DNA from: Ulvibacterium marinum
GTDB lineage: Bacteria > Bacteroidota > Bacteroidia > Flavobacteriales > Flavobacteriaceae
Length of the DNA stretch: 64,000 nucleotides
NCBI RefSeq assembly: GCF_003626755.1
Contig: NZ_RBCJ01000004.1
Span: 372,001 to 436,000, forward strand
Direction of reading: 5' to 3'
The notes below the pieces were generated by a model, which saw only the letters and a program-made list of their open reading frames with translations, ran no database searches and had not been told where the DNA came from. Each line of letters starts with the position of its first letter. Within the stretch, counting starts at the first letter, position 1. Made by a program: the position numbers and the translations under genes. Below are positions 34,110 through 43,151 of this stretch, one piece after another.

Positions 34110-36224
34110 ATGCATAAAACTCTATTCCTTTTTTTGATCTTGCCCTTGGGTCTCCTTGCCCAAAATTCTCAAATATCCTTATCGATAAATCCGAAAGAAT
34201 TCAATGATATTGGATTGGAGGTTTTGGATGGGGAAATCTATGATCTCGAAACAATCGGAAAAGACCCCCATATATTTACGAATGGTCTTTCATCAAACGT
34301 GAATATTGCCAACAATAGACTTGCATTTGAATATTTCTGCCCTACCGGTGTCGATTTTATCGAAGTCCGTTTTTATCCTGAGCGAGAAGGTTTAAAACCC
34401 AAAATAGTTAGGGATGTAGGCTCTACGGAAGGATGGGTAGAATTTAAAATAGATTTGAACGAAGAATTGAAGGATTGGGGTAAAAAAGGGGATTATCTCC
34501 GTTTGGATTTTGGTGCCGCCCCGGCATTGAGGATTCAGGTAAAAAACTTAAAACTCAGACCCCAAACAGCCCGAGAGGCTGAAATTGAAGCCAAAAAGGA
34601 CGCTCAGAAAAAAAGGGAAGCTGTCCTAGAAAAAAATTTGATATCCTATTTAAACGGGAATTATCAAAATAAGGTTACAAATGTTCTGGTAAAGGACAAT
34701 AAGATACAGATACAAGGCGTAACCAGAGGCAGCAAGAATTTGTTCTTAGCCGAGGTTAGTCCTTACGAACACGCCACAGAATTGAAGAGCTTTGAATTCA
34801 TGGTGCCCCTAAAGTCCGAGAAGGGAAAATTTAATATGTCCCTTGAACGGACCGCACAACGCCATGGTTTCAATCTAGACCGCGTTCTTTCCAAATGGGT
34901 GATTGCAGAAAAAATTGGAGAACGTTACCTGCCGGTTTCACATGCCAGATACGCCGATTCTATCGTTCCAAAATATAGCTATCCATTTGTAAAACCTTCT
35001 ACCAAAAAAGGGCTGGGCGGGTATAGTGCCAACCGCGATGCCCCGGTTTCCGATCTTGATGATCTGGGGATTACGAGTGCCACGGTAAACATTTGGGTCA
35101 CCCATTTTTTTAGGTCGAGTCCGTCTCCAAAAAACATGTCCTTTGAATATATGGGCAAAACGTACTATGTAGATAGTGAACAGATTAAAAACTACGATAA
35201 AACCCTCTTGACAACGGCGGAGCGAGATATTGAGGTTTCGGCGATCCTGTTGGTCGATAAAGCTTCTAAAGCCAAAGATCCTGAAATAGGGCGTATACTA
35301 CAGCACCCCGACTGTGACCCTGCAGGTATTTATAGTATGCCCAATTTAACATCGCCCGAAGGTGTGCAATACTATGCCGCTGTTCTTGATTTTTTGGCTA
35401 ACAGATATAGCAGACCGGACAAAAAATACGGTAGAATACACCATTACATTATTCATAACGAAGTCGATGCCGGATGGGTATGGACAAACGCTGGCGACAA
35501 AACGGCTTTGGTATTCATGGACCTCTATCATAAATCGATGCGGATCTCGCACAACATCGCTAGAAAATATAATCCAAACTCAAAAGTATTTATATCATTG
35601 ACCCATTACTGGAACTGGACCTCGAACCCAAAGTTCTACCATTCCAAGGAATTGTTGGAGCAACTTTTACAGTTTAGCAAGTCGGAAGGAGATTTTGAAT
35701 GGGCTATTGCGCACCATCCCTATCCCGAATCACTTCGTGAACCTAAAACGTGGTTGGACAAAAAAGTTAGCTTCGATTTTGATACCCAACTGATCACCTT
35801 TAAAAATACCGAAGTACTGGATGCCTGGGTAAAACAGCCCGAAGTACTTTTTAAGGGTAAAACCAAGCGTATTGTTTACCTCTCTGAGAATGGTACCAAT
35901 TCGCCCACCTATAGCAATCAGGATTTGAAAGAACAGGCGGCAGGCATGGCCTACGCAATGAAGAAAATGAAATACTTGGACGGAATAGATGGTTTCCAAT
36001 ACCACAATTGGCAGGATAATCGTCGCGAGGGAGGTCTGCGCATCGGCCTAAGAAGGTTTCCCGACGATGCGGAAGATCCCAGTGGCATAAAACCAGTTTG
36101 GAAGGTCTACCAAGCCTTCGGAACAGATCAAGAAGACGTAGTGTACGATCAATACAAAGAAATGATCGGTATCGATAATTGGGATGAAATTCGCCATAAA
36201 GGTAAAATTGGAAAAAAAAACTGA
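34110..36224 (+). CDS. DUF5722/GH39-like exported glycoside hydrolase, first half of a probable broken fusion
   Basis: 704 residues. A signal peptide (1-17) is followed by a beta-rich region (about 25-150) that may bind carbohydrate, then a TIM-barrel-like domain (about 290-690). Likely clan-A residues are Glu451 in IIHNEVDAGW (acid/base) and Glu593 in VYLSENGTNS (nucleophile). The pattern fits DUF5722 and is reminiscent of GH39, which occurs in described ulvan loci. The frame ends in KGKIGKKN and a stop right after an A9 run (36212-36220), and a GH99-like coding frame continues at once in the -1 frame without its own signal peptide. Substrate unknown; a linkage in a rhamnose-rich sulfated glycan is likely from context. 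Confidence 0.75.
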   Translation: MHKTLFLFLILPLGLLAQNSQISLSINPKEFNDIGLEVLDGEIYDLETIGKDPHIFTNGLSSNVNIANNRLAFEYFCPTGVDFIEVRFYPEREGLKPKIVRDVGSTEGWVEFKIDLNEELKDWGKKGDYLRLDFGAAPALRIQVKNLKLRPQTAREAEIEAKKDAQKKREAVLEKNLISYLNGNYQNKVTNVLVKDNKIQIQGVTRGSKNLFLAEVSPYEHATELKSFEFMVPLKSEKGKFNMSLERTAQRHGFNLDRVLSKWVIAEKIGERYLPVSHARYADSIVPKYSYPFVKPSTKKGLGGYSANRDAPVSDLDDLGITSATVNIWVTHFFRSSPSPKNMSFEYMGKTYYVDSEQIKNYDKTLLTTAERDIEVSAILLVDKASKAKDPEIGRILQHPDCDPAGIYSMPNLTSPEGVQYYAAVLDFLANRYSRPDKKYGRIHHYIIHNEVDAGWVWTNAGDKTALVFMDLYHKSMRISHNIARKYNPNSKVFISLTHYWNWTSNPKFYHSKELLEQLLQFSKSEGDFEWAIAHHPYPESLREPKTWLDKKVSFDFDTQLITFKNTEVLDAWVKQPEVLFKGKTKRIVYLSENGTNSPTYSNQDLKEQAAGMAYAMKKMKYLDGIDGFQYHNWQDNRREGGLRIGLRRFPDDAEDPSGIKPVWKVYQAFGTDQEDVVYDQYKEMIGIDNWDEIRHKGKIGKKN
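36212..36220 (+). other. A9 homopolymer at the junction of two coding frames
   Basis: Nine A residues sit at the end of the DUF5722-like frame. One additional A, by transcriptional slippage, -1 ribosomal slippage or correction of an indel, joins it to the GH99-like frame, which is open from 36206 and codes convincingly from its first codons (AVTDALGRALPEYNEVG). Confidence 0.7.
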
Positions 36225-36271
36225 AATCGTCAACGAACATTCCGAATCAAAATTGGGCCGTAACCGATGCT

Positions 36272-37972
36272 TTGGGTAGGGCATTGCCCGAATATAATGA
36301 AGTAGGACCTCCCAAAGAAAATCGTTATGTAGGCATGTTCTACTTCATAACACATAACGATCCCAATGCCCTCGGACCTTTTAATGTCACTGAAATATTA
36401 AAGAATACTACTGATAAGCCTCAGTGGGGAAATGGAACCCATTATTGGGGCGAGCCCGAAATAGGTTACTATCTCAACCATGAAGATTGGGCAATCCGAA
36501 GGCATGCCTATCAGCTCGTAGATGCCGGTGTTGATGTCATCATTTTGGATGTCACCAACAACAAGACCTTCCCTGACACCTATTTAAAAATTTGTGAGGT
36601 CTTCTCCAAAATGCGAAAAGACGGGGAACGAACCCCTTATATCTCCTTCTTGGGAAGCGAGATATCGGTCAACAAGCTATGGGGGGAGTTTTACTCAAAG
36701 GGGTTGTACAAAGATTTGTGGTTTTATTGGAAGGGAAAGCCCCTGCTGTTATACGGGCAGCACGAAATGCCGGAAAGGAATAAGGTAAACGATATTATTT
36801 TTTCCGATGAAGTCAAAGTGTTCTTCAACCTAAAACAAAGTTGGGCGTGGACGTCGTTGCCCTGGTACGACCAAAAAGGGAAAGATGAATGGCCTTGGAT
36901 CGATCACTTTCCACAGGCCATAGCGTGGCATGAAAACCCCATTGAAAAGGAAATGATGCCTGTTGCCGTCGCCCAGCATCCACTTTCTAATATCGGGCGG
37001 AGTTTTCATAATTTCCACCAACCTAAAACCAATGAATACGATGTAACCCCAAATACCACAAAGGGACTCTTTTTTCAGGAGCAATGGAACAGGGCCATTG
37101 AAATGGACCCTGAATTCGTTTTTGTAACGGGATGGAACGAATGGTCGGCCGGTAGACAGCTAATGGGCAAAAACATCAGTGAAGAACTCCAAAAATGGAA
37201 CTTTTACCCCGGTGCACATTTAGGGAAAGTAGGAAAGGAACTCAAAGAGGACGATGTATACTTTATCGACCAATACAATCAAGAGTATAGCCGTGATATT
37301 GAGCCCATGAAAGGTGGGCATACCGATAATTACTACTATCAGTTGATGGCAAACGTACGTAGGTTTAAAGGGATGCCCAAGCCAGTAATCTCAGACGAAA
37401 AAAGAAGTATAGACATATCTGGCAGCTTTGACCAATGGAGCGCCATTGAAACGACTTACTACGATCATATCGGCGATACCTCGCATAGAAACAGTCAAAA
37501 ACAAGGTATGGCGGGGCCTTATGTAAATACCAACGGAAGGAACGATATCATTGAAACAAAAGTGGGGAGGAATGCCGATTATATCTTCTTTTTTGTAAGA
37601 ACAAAGGATGCATTAACGACATCCGAAAATAAAAACTGGATGCTTCTGTTTATCGATTCGGACAAGAATAGTGCAACGGGCTGGCAAGGCTATGACTATG
37701 TAATCAACCATAAAATTTTGGGGAACGGCACCAGTACCATAAAAAAATGGTATTCCAAAAAGGGATGGAAAGTCCTAGCCGAAATACCTTATAGCATCGA
37801 AGAAAACCAATTGATGCTGTCCATTCCTAGAGATTTAATCGCCCAAAAAGGTGTTTTGAATTTTGATTTCCATTGGGTCGACAATCCATCGAAATTGGAA
37901 AGCATTTACGATTTTTTTAATGCCGGTGATAACGCACCAAGCAGGAGGGCAAACTATAATTATTCCGAATAA
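36272..37972 (+). CDS. GH71/GH99-like hydrolase with C-terminal CBM9-like domain (second half of broken fusion)
   Basis: 566 residues from a TTG at 36272, but the frame is open from 36206 and the conserved sequence starts before the TTG. There is no ATG before Met23 and no signal peptide, so independent translation is doubtful. Residues about 20-370 resemble GH71/99-like barrels: RYVGMFYFITHNDPN, the NGTHYWGEPEIGYY block, AGVDVIILDVTNN, FVFVTGWNEWSAGR. Residues about 380-566 are a beta-sandwich of CBM9/DOMON type (FFFVRTKDALTT, LLFIDSDKNSATGW). It would act outside the cytoplasm on the same glycan as its neighbours. A sulfatase gene follows after 17 bp. Read with the upstream frame it forms one exported protein of about 1290 residues. 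Confidence 0.7.
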   Translation: MGRALPEYNEVGPPKENRYVGMFYFITHNDPNALGPFNVTEILKNTTDKPQWGNGTHYWGEPEIGYYLNHEDWAIRRHAYQLVDAGVDVIILDVTNNKTFPDTYLKICEVFSKMRKDGERTPYISFLGSEISVNKLWGEFYSKGLYKDLWFYWKGKPLLLYGQHEMPERNKVNDIIFSDEVKVFFNLKQSWAWTSLPWYDQKGKDEWPWIDHFPQAIAWHENPIEKEMMPVAVAQHPLSNIGRSFHNFHQPKTNEYDVTPNTTKGLFFQEQWNRAIEMDPEFVFVTGWNEWSAGRQLMGKNISEELQKWNFYPGAHLGKVGKELKEDDVYFIDQYNQEYSRDIEPMKGGHTDNYYYQLMANVRRFKGMPKPVISDEKRSIDISGSFDQWSAIETTYYDHIGDTSHRNSQKQGMAGPYVNTNGRNDIIETKVGRNADYIFFFVRTKDALTTSENKNWMLLFIDSDKNSATGWQGYDYVINHKILGNGTSTIKKWYSKKGWKVLAEIPYSIEENQLMLSIPRDLIAQKGVLNFDFHWVDNPSKLESIYDFFNAGDNAPSRRANYNYSE

Positions 37973-37989
37973 AAGAAATATTCGAACAT

Positions 37990-39690
37990 ATGAGACACCT
38001 TTTACTACTCTTTTTCCTTATCACAATGTTCACAGATTGCAAACCCGACACAAAACAAGAATCGGATAAACCAACGGTACGACCGAATATTGTATTTATC
38101 CTTGCTGACGATTACGGTATCATGGATACACAGGCTTATGCATCAAAGGTATTGGACATTTCAATGGACAGCACTTTTTATGAAACCCCAAATATTAACA
38201 GATTGATGGCTGAAGGTGTCTCTTTTTCACAAGCCTATGCCAATCAGCTCTGCTCGCCTACCCGTGCCAGCATTATGACCGGAAAGTACGCAGCAAGGTT
38301 GGGTTTCACCACTGCTATGCCTCCCCGAGAAACCTACTACAACCAAAGCATGGATATTCCGAATGGCTACTACGCACATGATGTATTGGAGCACAAGGAT
38401 AATATAGAAATTGAACAGGCCCTGATCAATGGAACATCCAATTCTGCCGTACCTACCGGTACACTGCATGATGCAGGCAGGGACGAACTTTCTATTGCCG
38501 AAGCATTAAAAGACTACCATTCCGCCTTTATAGGCAAATGGCACATTGGTGGTTTCGGTGCCAAGGGATACCAACCTGCGGATCAAGGTTTTGAACCTAT
38601 AGCGTGGTTTGATGCCGGTGGTTCGGTGTATTATGATTGGCGTAAAGGATGGGACAACAAATCAAAAGAACGTTTTCCGAAAATGCCCCAGGAACAATGG
38701 GAAATAGGAGATTCTGGAAATATGACCACGGAAGAATATCTCACGGACGATCTCACTGTTAAGGCTCTGGATTATTTGGATAAGCGCGCGAAAATGAAAG
38801 AAGAGCCCTTCTTTCTGTATTTTTCCCATTTTGCGGTACATTCCCCTTATCAGGGGAAGGAAGATGAAGTAGCCTATTTTGGGAGTAAGGCTTCTAAAGG
38901 GTGGAACGGACATAAAGACCCCGTTTATGCATCTATGGTCAAAGGTTTAGACCGTTCTATAGGCCTGATTTTGGATAAGCTAAAACAAACGGGGCTAGAA
39001 GAAAACACCCTGGTCGTTTTTATGTCGGACAATGGTGGGATAGATTCCAAAATAACCCCTAGGGGAGATGGTACCGACAATGCTCCTTTTTTAGGAGGAA
39101 AGGCTTGTTTGACCGAAGGCGGTATCCGAGTCCCTCTAATATTTCGATGGAAAGGAAAAATTAAGCAGGGGGGATGGGTGGATGTGCCCGTTGACTGTAC
39201 CGATATTTATCCCACGATATTGGATGTTGCAGGTTATGACGCCAAAGCTATGGTGAAAGAAAATTCTTTGGATGGACAAAGTATTGTCCCCTTACTTTCC
39301 GATTTTCAGAACCTGCAAAATAACTATGGTAAAAATGTACATTACTGGCATTATCCCTTCAACGTAATTTATAATAGTCCGTATGAACCGTATCCGTTAA
39401 CGCCGCATTCTGCCATTCGGGATGGCGATTACAAGTTAATATTTGACTGGTACGGTCGATTACATCTCTATAATATTGAAGAAGACCCCTTTGAAATCAA
39501 TGATTTGGCTCCAGAAATGACCGATTTAAGAGATACCCTATTTAAAAAGTTGATGGCTTGGTTGACGAAAAATGTTGAACAACGATATTGGCCAACTCTA
39601 AATCCAAGTTATATTCCAAATAAAGAATCAAGGGATACTCCCTTTGTAGATTTGTTTTCAGAATTCAAAGCGAATATTGACAAAATCTAA
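37990..39690 (+). CDS. Sulfatase (S1 family) lipoprotein
   Basis: 566 residues. A short lipoprotein signal ends at Cys17 (ITMFTDCKP). The sulfatase core starts PNIVFILADDYGIMD, with the formylglycine precursor Cys88 in CSPTRASIMTG (C-X-P-T-R variant), FIGKWHIGGFG, FFLYFSHFAVHSPY and VVFMSDNGG. Members of this type desulfate glycans at the outer membrane or in the periplasm after activation by a formylglycine-generating enzyme, which is not in this window. It begins 17 bp after the GH99-like frame, so it is the last gene of the unit starting at 34110. The regiospecificity cannot be assigned. Confidence 0.92.
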   Translation: MRHLLLLFFLITMFTDCKPDTKQESDKPTVRPNIVFILADDYGIMDTQAYASKVLDISMDSTFYETPNINRLMAEGVSFSQAYANQLCSPTRASIMTGKYAARLGFTTAMPPRETYYNQSMDIPNGYYAHDVLEHKDNIEIEQALINGTSNSAVPTGTLHDAGRDELSIAEALKDYHSAFIGKWHIGGFGAKGYQPADQGFEPIAWFDAGGSVYYDWRKGWDNKSKERFPKMPQEQWEIGDSGNMTTEEYLTDDLTVKALDYLDKRAKMKEEPFFLYFSHFAVHSPYQGKEDEVAYFGSKASKGWNGHKDPVYASMVKGLDRSIGLILDKLKQTGLEENTLVVFMSDNGGIDSKITPRGDGTDNAPFLGGKACLTEGGIRVPLIFRWKGKIKQGGWVDVPVDCTDIYPTILDVAGYDAKAMVKENSLDGQSIVPLLSDFQNLQNNYGKNVHYWHYPFNVIYNSPYEPYPLTPHSAIRDGDYKLIFDWYGRLHLYNIEEDPFEINDLAPEMTDLRDTLFKKLMAWLTKNVEQRYWPTLNPSYIPNKESRDTPFVDLFSEFKANIDKI

Positions 39691-39849
39691 TCGTAGGAAA
39701 AAGAGTAGTATCTAGTACGTCTTCTCAAGGTATAAACTATTGGGTTAGGTTTGTCTACTTCTTAAGTAAGGGATAAGAATCAATGCTTCAATTCTTATCA
39801 TAAACGACCTTTTTGTAACTTATTTAAAATCAGTAATATATATCTTTTT

Positions 39850-39890
39850 AACAGGACAGTACAGGATACCACAGGACACCACAGGATACT
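39850..39890 (+). promoter_or_regulatory. Tandem GntR-regulon operators upstream of susC 2
   Basis: AACAGGACAGTACAGGAT (39850-39867) differs from the box at one position. The 20-bp unit ACAGGACAGTACAGGATACC is repeated immediately as ACAGGACACCACAGGATACT (39871-39890). The orientation is that of the coding strand, 112 bp before the susC start, and TATCTTTT just upstream (39841-39848) resembles a Bacteroidota -7 element. Confidence 0.75.
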
Positions 39891-39978
39891 GGTAATAGAA
39901 TACTAGAGTAGTTTTATCCGTATCCGATAGAGAAGCTTCTTTATTGGGGGGACACTAGATAACTAACCACTTAAATTC

Positions 39979-42900
39979 ATGATTATGAAAAAAAAATCTT
40001 ACAGGATTTCTTGGAAATTCCTTTTTGTTTTCGGCCTCCTGTGGGGTATCACAATGCAGGGACAAGACGTAACGATTACCGGTACTGTAGCTTCCGCAAG
40101 TGACTCGCAACCCTTACCTGGGGTAAACGTTGTTGAAAAAGGAACGACCAATGGTACAGTCACCGATTTTGATGGTAACTACAGTTTAAACGTAGCCGAT
40201 GACAATGCTACTCTCATATTCTCATATATTGGCTTTACCACTCAAGAAATACAGGTCAATGGCCAAAGTGAGGTAAACGCGACGTTGATCGAAGATGCCA
40301 CTAGTCTTGACGAGGTGGTGCTTGTCGGTTATGGCACCCAAATTAAAAGGGAAGTTACGGGCTCGGTTCAAACCGTTGACCTGACAGAGTTGGCCGATAT
40401 ACCAGTAACTCAGGTAACGGAAAAACTACAAGGGCAATTGGCCGGTGTACAGATTACGCAGACCACAGGTAAGCCCGGTGATGGAATAAACGTCCGTATC
40501 AGGGGTCAATTATCTATTTCCGGTGGAAGTGATCCCTTATATGTGGTTGATGGATTTCCCATCGCGGGCAATATCAATACGTTAAATCCTGCCGAAATTG
40601 AAGACATTACGGTATTGAAAGATGCGGCTTCAACTTCCCTGTATGGATCTAGAGCGGCCAATGGTGTCGTATTAATCACCACCAAACAGGGCAAGAAGGG
40701 ACAGACCAATATAAGCTTTAATGTCTCCACAGGAATTCAAAGTGTCCCGCAACGTGGGAGACTAGATATGATGGATGCCGTTGAGTTTGCGCAGTTTAAA
40801 AAAGAATACTACGAAGATCAAGGGGATCCAGTTCCCGATATTTTTCAGAATCCATCGCAATATGAGGGTCAGACCAATGATTGGTACGATGCCCTGCTGC
40901 GTACGGCACCCATGTCGATCTACAGCCTTGCCGTTTCATCCAGTACGGAAAAATTTCGCAGTTCTATGGTTGCAGGTTTCACCGATCGTGAAGGTGTCGT
41001 TTTGGGTAGTGATTGGCGACAATACACCTTGCGGGCGAATTTGGCGTACGATTTATCCGATAAGATTCAAATAGGATTGAATGTTGCACCAAGCTGGGTA
41101 ATCGATAGAGATCCACGTACTGATGGAACGAGGGGGCAAGGTATCCTATTTAACGCTTTGCATACTTGGCCTATCATGCCTATTTTCAACGAAGACGGTA
41201 CACGAACGGAGTTCAATAGGTTTCCTGCGGATACGGGTAACATCTTCGCTTACGCCAACTGGCTTAATTCAGCGGAACGCATTAAGGATAAAACAGAAAA
41301 CCTCAATTTGCTTTCGAATGCCTATGTTGAGTATAAACCCATTGAGGGCCTCAGTATCAAATCAACGTTGAATGCAGAGTTCTATCGAAGTAATTACGAG
41401 TTTTTTAGCCCTACGAATGCTACTTTTCGAATTAACCGACCTATCCCCACCAATAATGAAGCCATTTGGGACGATCGGAATACCTTCTCATGGTTAAATG
41501 AAAATATAGTTACCTATACCAAATCCTTTGGGGAACATAATTTCTCCGTATTGGGTGGTTTTTCCTTTCAAAAATTTCGTCTAGACCGAGACCGACTCCA
41601 AGCATCGAACTTTGCGGATGATCGCTTGCCCGTTATTCAAGGCGCGACCGACATCAACAGGAATGGGACGTTTAATGAGATAGAAGAAAATTCTTTAGTC
41701 TCTGCCTTTTCTAGACTTACCTATAACTATAAAGGAAAATATTTGTTGACCGCAGCCGTACGTGCCGATGGGTCCTCAAGGTTCGGTTCGGAGAACAGAT
41801 GGGGTACCTTCCCTTCGGTTTCCGCGGGTTGGATCGTTTCTGACGAATCTTTTCTGGAAAATTCCGAAACTATATCGCTTCTGAAGGTAAGGAGTAGCTG
41901 GGGTATCACTGGTAACAACAATATCGGTGATTATACACAGTATGCTTTGGTGGACAATGTGATTGAGAACCGAACGGCTAATGCGGTATTCGGCGATACT
42001 TTTGCACAGGGTGCGGCCGTAAGTTCGTTGTCCAATCCCAATTTGGGGTGGGAAACCACCGAACAGTTCGATATTGGGCTTGATCTAAGTCTTTTCAACG
42101 ACCGCGTATCTTTTATCTATGATTATTATACCAAAAACACGACAAACTTATTGTTCGAAATTGATGTACCAAGAGAGTCAGGTTTTGAGGACTTTAGTGA
42201 CAACATTGGCGAAATCAGATTCTGGGGGCATGAATTCTCCTTGAATACGGTGAATACCACCGGAAAATTCCGATGGACAACCAGTGCCAATATTTCATTC
42301 AATCGAAATGAAGTAGTAGCATTGGCTGATGGAATCGATCAAGTCTTTGGTCCAAATAATTGGCATATCACTCAAGTAGGTCAGCCCTTTGCCCAATTTT
42401 ATGGGCACTTATCCGATGGTGTTTACTTAAACCAAGCCGATTTGGACAGTTCACCGCAGGTACCGGGGCGTTCTACCGTGGGTAGTATCAAGCTCATCGA
42501 TGTTAACGGCGATGGTGTTATTACAAGGGGAGGACTCAACGATGATAGGGCAATTACTGGTAATCCTTTTCCTGACTTCACCTATGGTATTACCAATAGG
42601 ATTAATTATGGTAATTGGGATTTTTCAGTAGTTGGAACAGGATCTCATGGCAACGAACTACTGGTTCGTCACTTGTTCAGTACAACGAACTTGGATGGGG
42701 TTTTTAACCTTTTGTCAGATGTTAAAAATCGATTTAGGTCCGTAGATAACCCTGGTGATGGCTTTTACGGGACTACCGTAGGTGGCGGTCGGGTAACTGG
42801 TATTGAAAGAGACTGGATCAATGATCGTTTTGTAGCTGATGCCTCATTCTTTAATATTAGGAATATAACCCTAGGGTATACCATACCTAAATTAGAAAAG

Positions 42901-43095
42901 TACTTTAAGTCTGCACGAATCTATACCTCTATTCAAAATGTATACATTTTCACAAAGTACTGGGGAGGACCAAACCCAGAGGTAAGCAATCAAAATGATG
43001 GACAAGGTGATGGAGGTAACTTGCAACCTGGAGTAGATCTTACGGGCTATCCCGTACCACGCATCTTCAACTTTGGGATAAATCTTAATTTTTAG
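39979..43095 (+). CDS. susC: SusC/RagA-type TonB-dependent transporter, pair 2
   Basis: 1038 residues with signal peptide (about 1-29), carboxypeptidase-like regulatory domain (ITGTVASASDSQPLPGVNV), TonB box-like SLDEVVLVGYGTQ, plug (DPLYVVDGFP, LKDAASTSLYGSRAANGV) and barrel ending IFNFGINLNF. It imports oligosaccharides across the outer membrane with the SusD encoded 56 bp downstream. Tandem operator boxes 90-130 bp upstream place it in the GntR regulon. The operon continues through SusD, a haem-binding dehydrogenase and a DUF1080 lipoprotein. The ATG at 39979 is followed by a second in-frame ATG two codons later; either would keep the signal. Confidence 0.95.
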   Translation: MIMKKKSYRISWKFLFVFGLLWGITMQGQDVTITGTVASASDSQPLPGVNVVEKGTTNGTVTDFDGNYSLNVADDNATLIFSYIGFTTQEIQVNGQSEVNATLIEDATSLDEVVLVGYGTQIKREVTGSVQTVDLTELADIPVTQVTEKLQGQLAGVQITQTTGKPGDGINVRIRGQLSISGGSDPLYVVDGFPIAGNINTLNPAEIEDITVLKDAASTSLYGSRAANGVVLITTKQGKKGQTNISFNVSTGIQSVPQRGRLDMMDAVEFAQFKKEYYEDQGDPVPDIFQNPSQYEGQTNDWYDALLRTAPMSIYSLAVSSSTEKFRSSMVAGFTDREGVVLGSDWRQYTLRANLAYDLSDKIQIGLNVAPSWVIDRDPRTDGTRGQGILFNALHTWPIMPIFNEDGTRTEFNRFPADTGNIFAYANWLNSAERIKDKTENLNLLSNAYVEYKPIEGLSIKSTLNAEFYRSNYEFFSPTNATFRINRPIPTNNEAIWDDRNTFSWLNENIVTYTKSFGEHNFSVLGGFSFQKFRLDRDRLQASNFADDRLPVIQGATDINRNGTFNEIEENSLVSAFSRLTYNYKGKYLLTAAVRADGSSRFGSENRWGTFPSVSAGWIVSDESFLENSETISLLKVRSSWGITGNNNIGDYTQYALVDNVIENRTANAVFGDTFAQGAAVSSLSNPNLGWETTEQFDIGLDLSLFNDRVSFIYDYYTKNTTNLLFEIDVPRESGFEDFSDNIGEIRFWGHEFSLNTVNTTGKFRWTTSANISFNRNEVVALADGIDQVFGPNNWHITQVGQPFAQFYGHLSDGVYLNQADLDSSPQVPGRSTVGSIKLIDVNGDGVITRGGLNDDRAITGNPFPDFTYGITNRINYGNWDFSVVGTGSHGNELLVRHLFSTTNLDGVFNLLSDVKNRFRSVDNPGDGFYGTTVGGGRVTGIERDWINDRFVADASFFNIRNITLGYTIPKLEKYFKSARIYTSIQNVYIFTKYWGGPNPEVSNQNDGQGDGGNLQPGVDLTGYPVPRIFNFGINLNF

Positions 43096-43151
43096 ACAAC
43101 ATTTGGAAATCTTTGCGAACAGATTTTTTGATAAATAATAAAACTTGAAAA

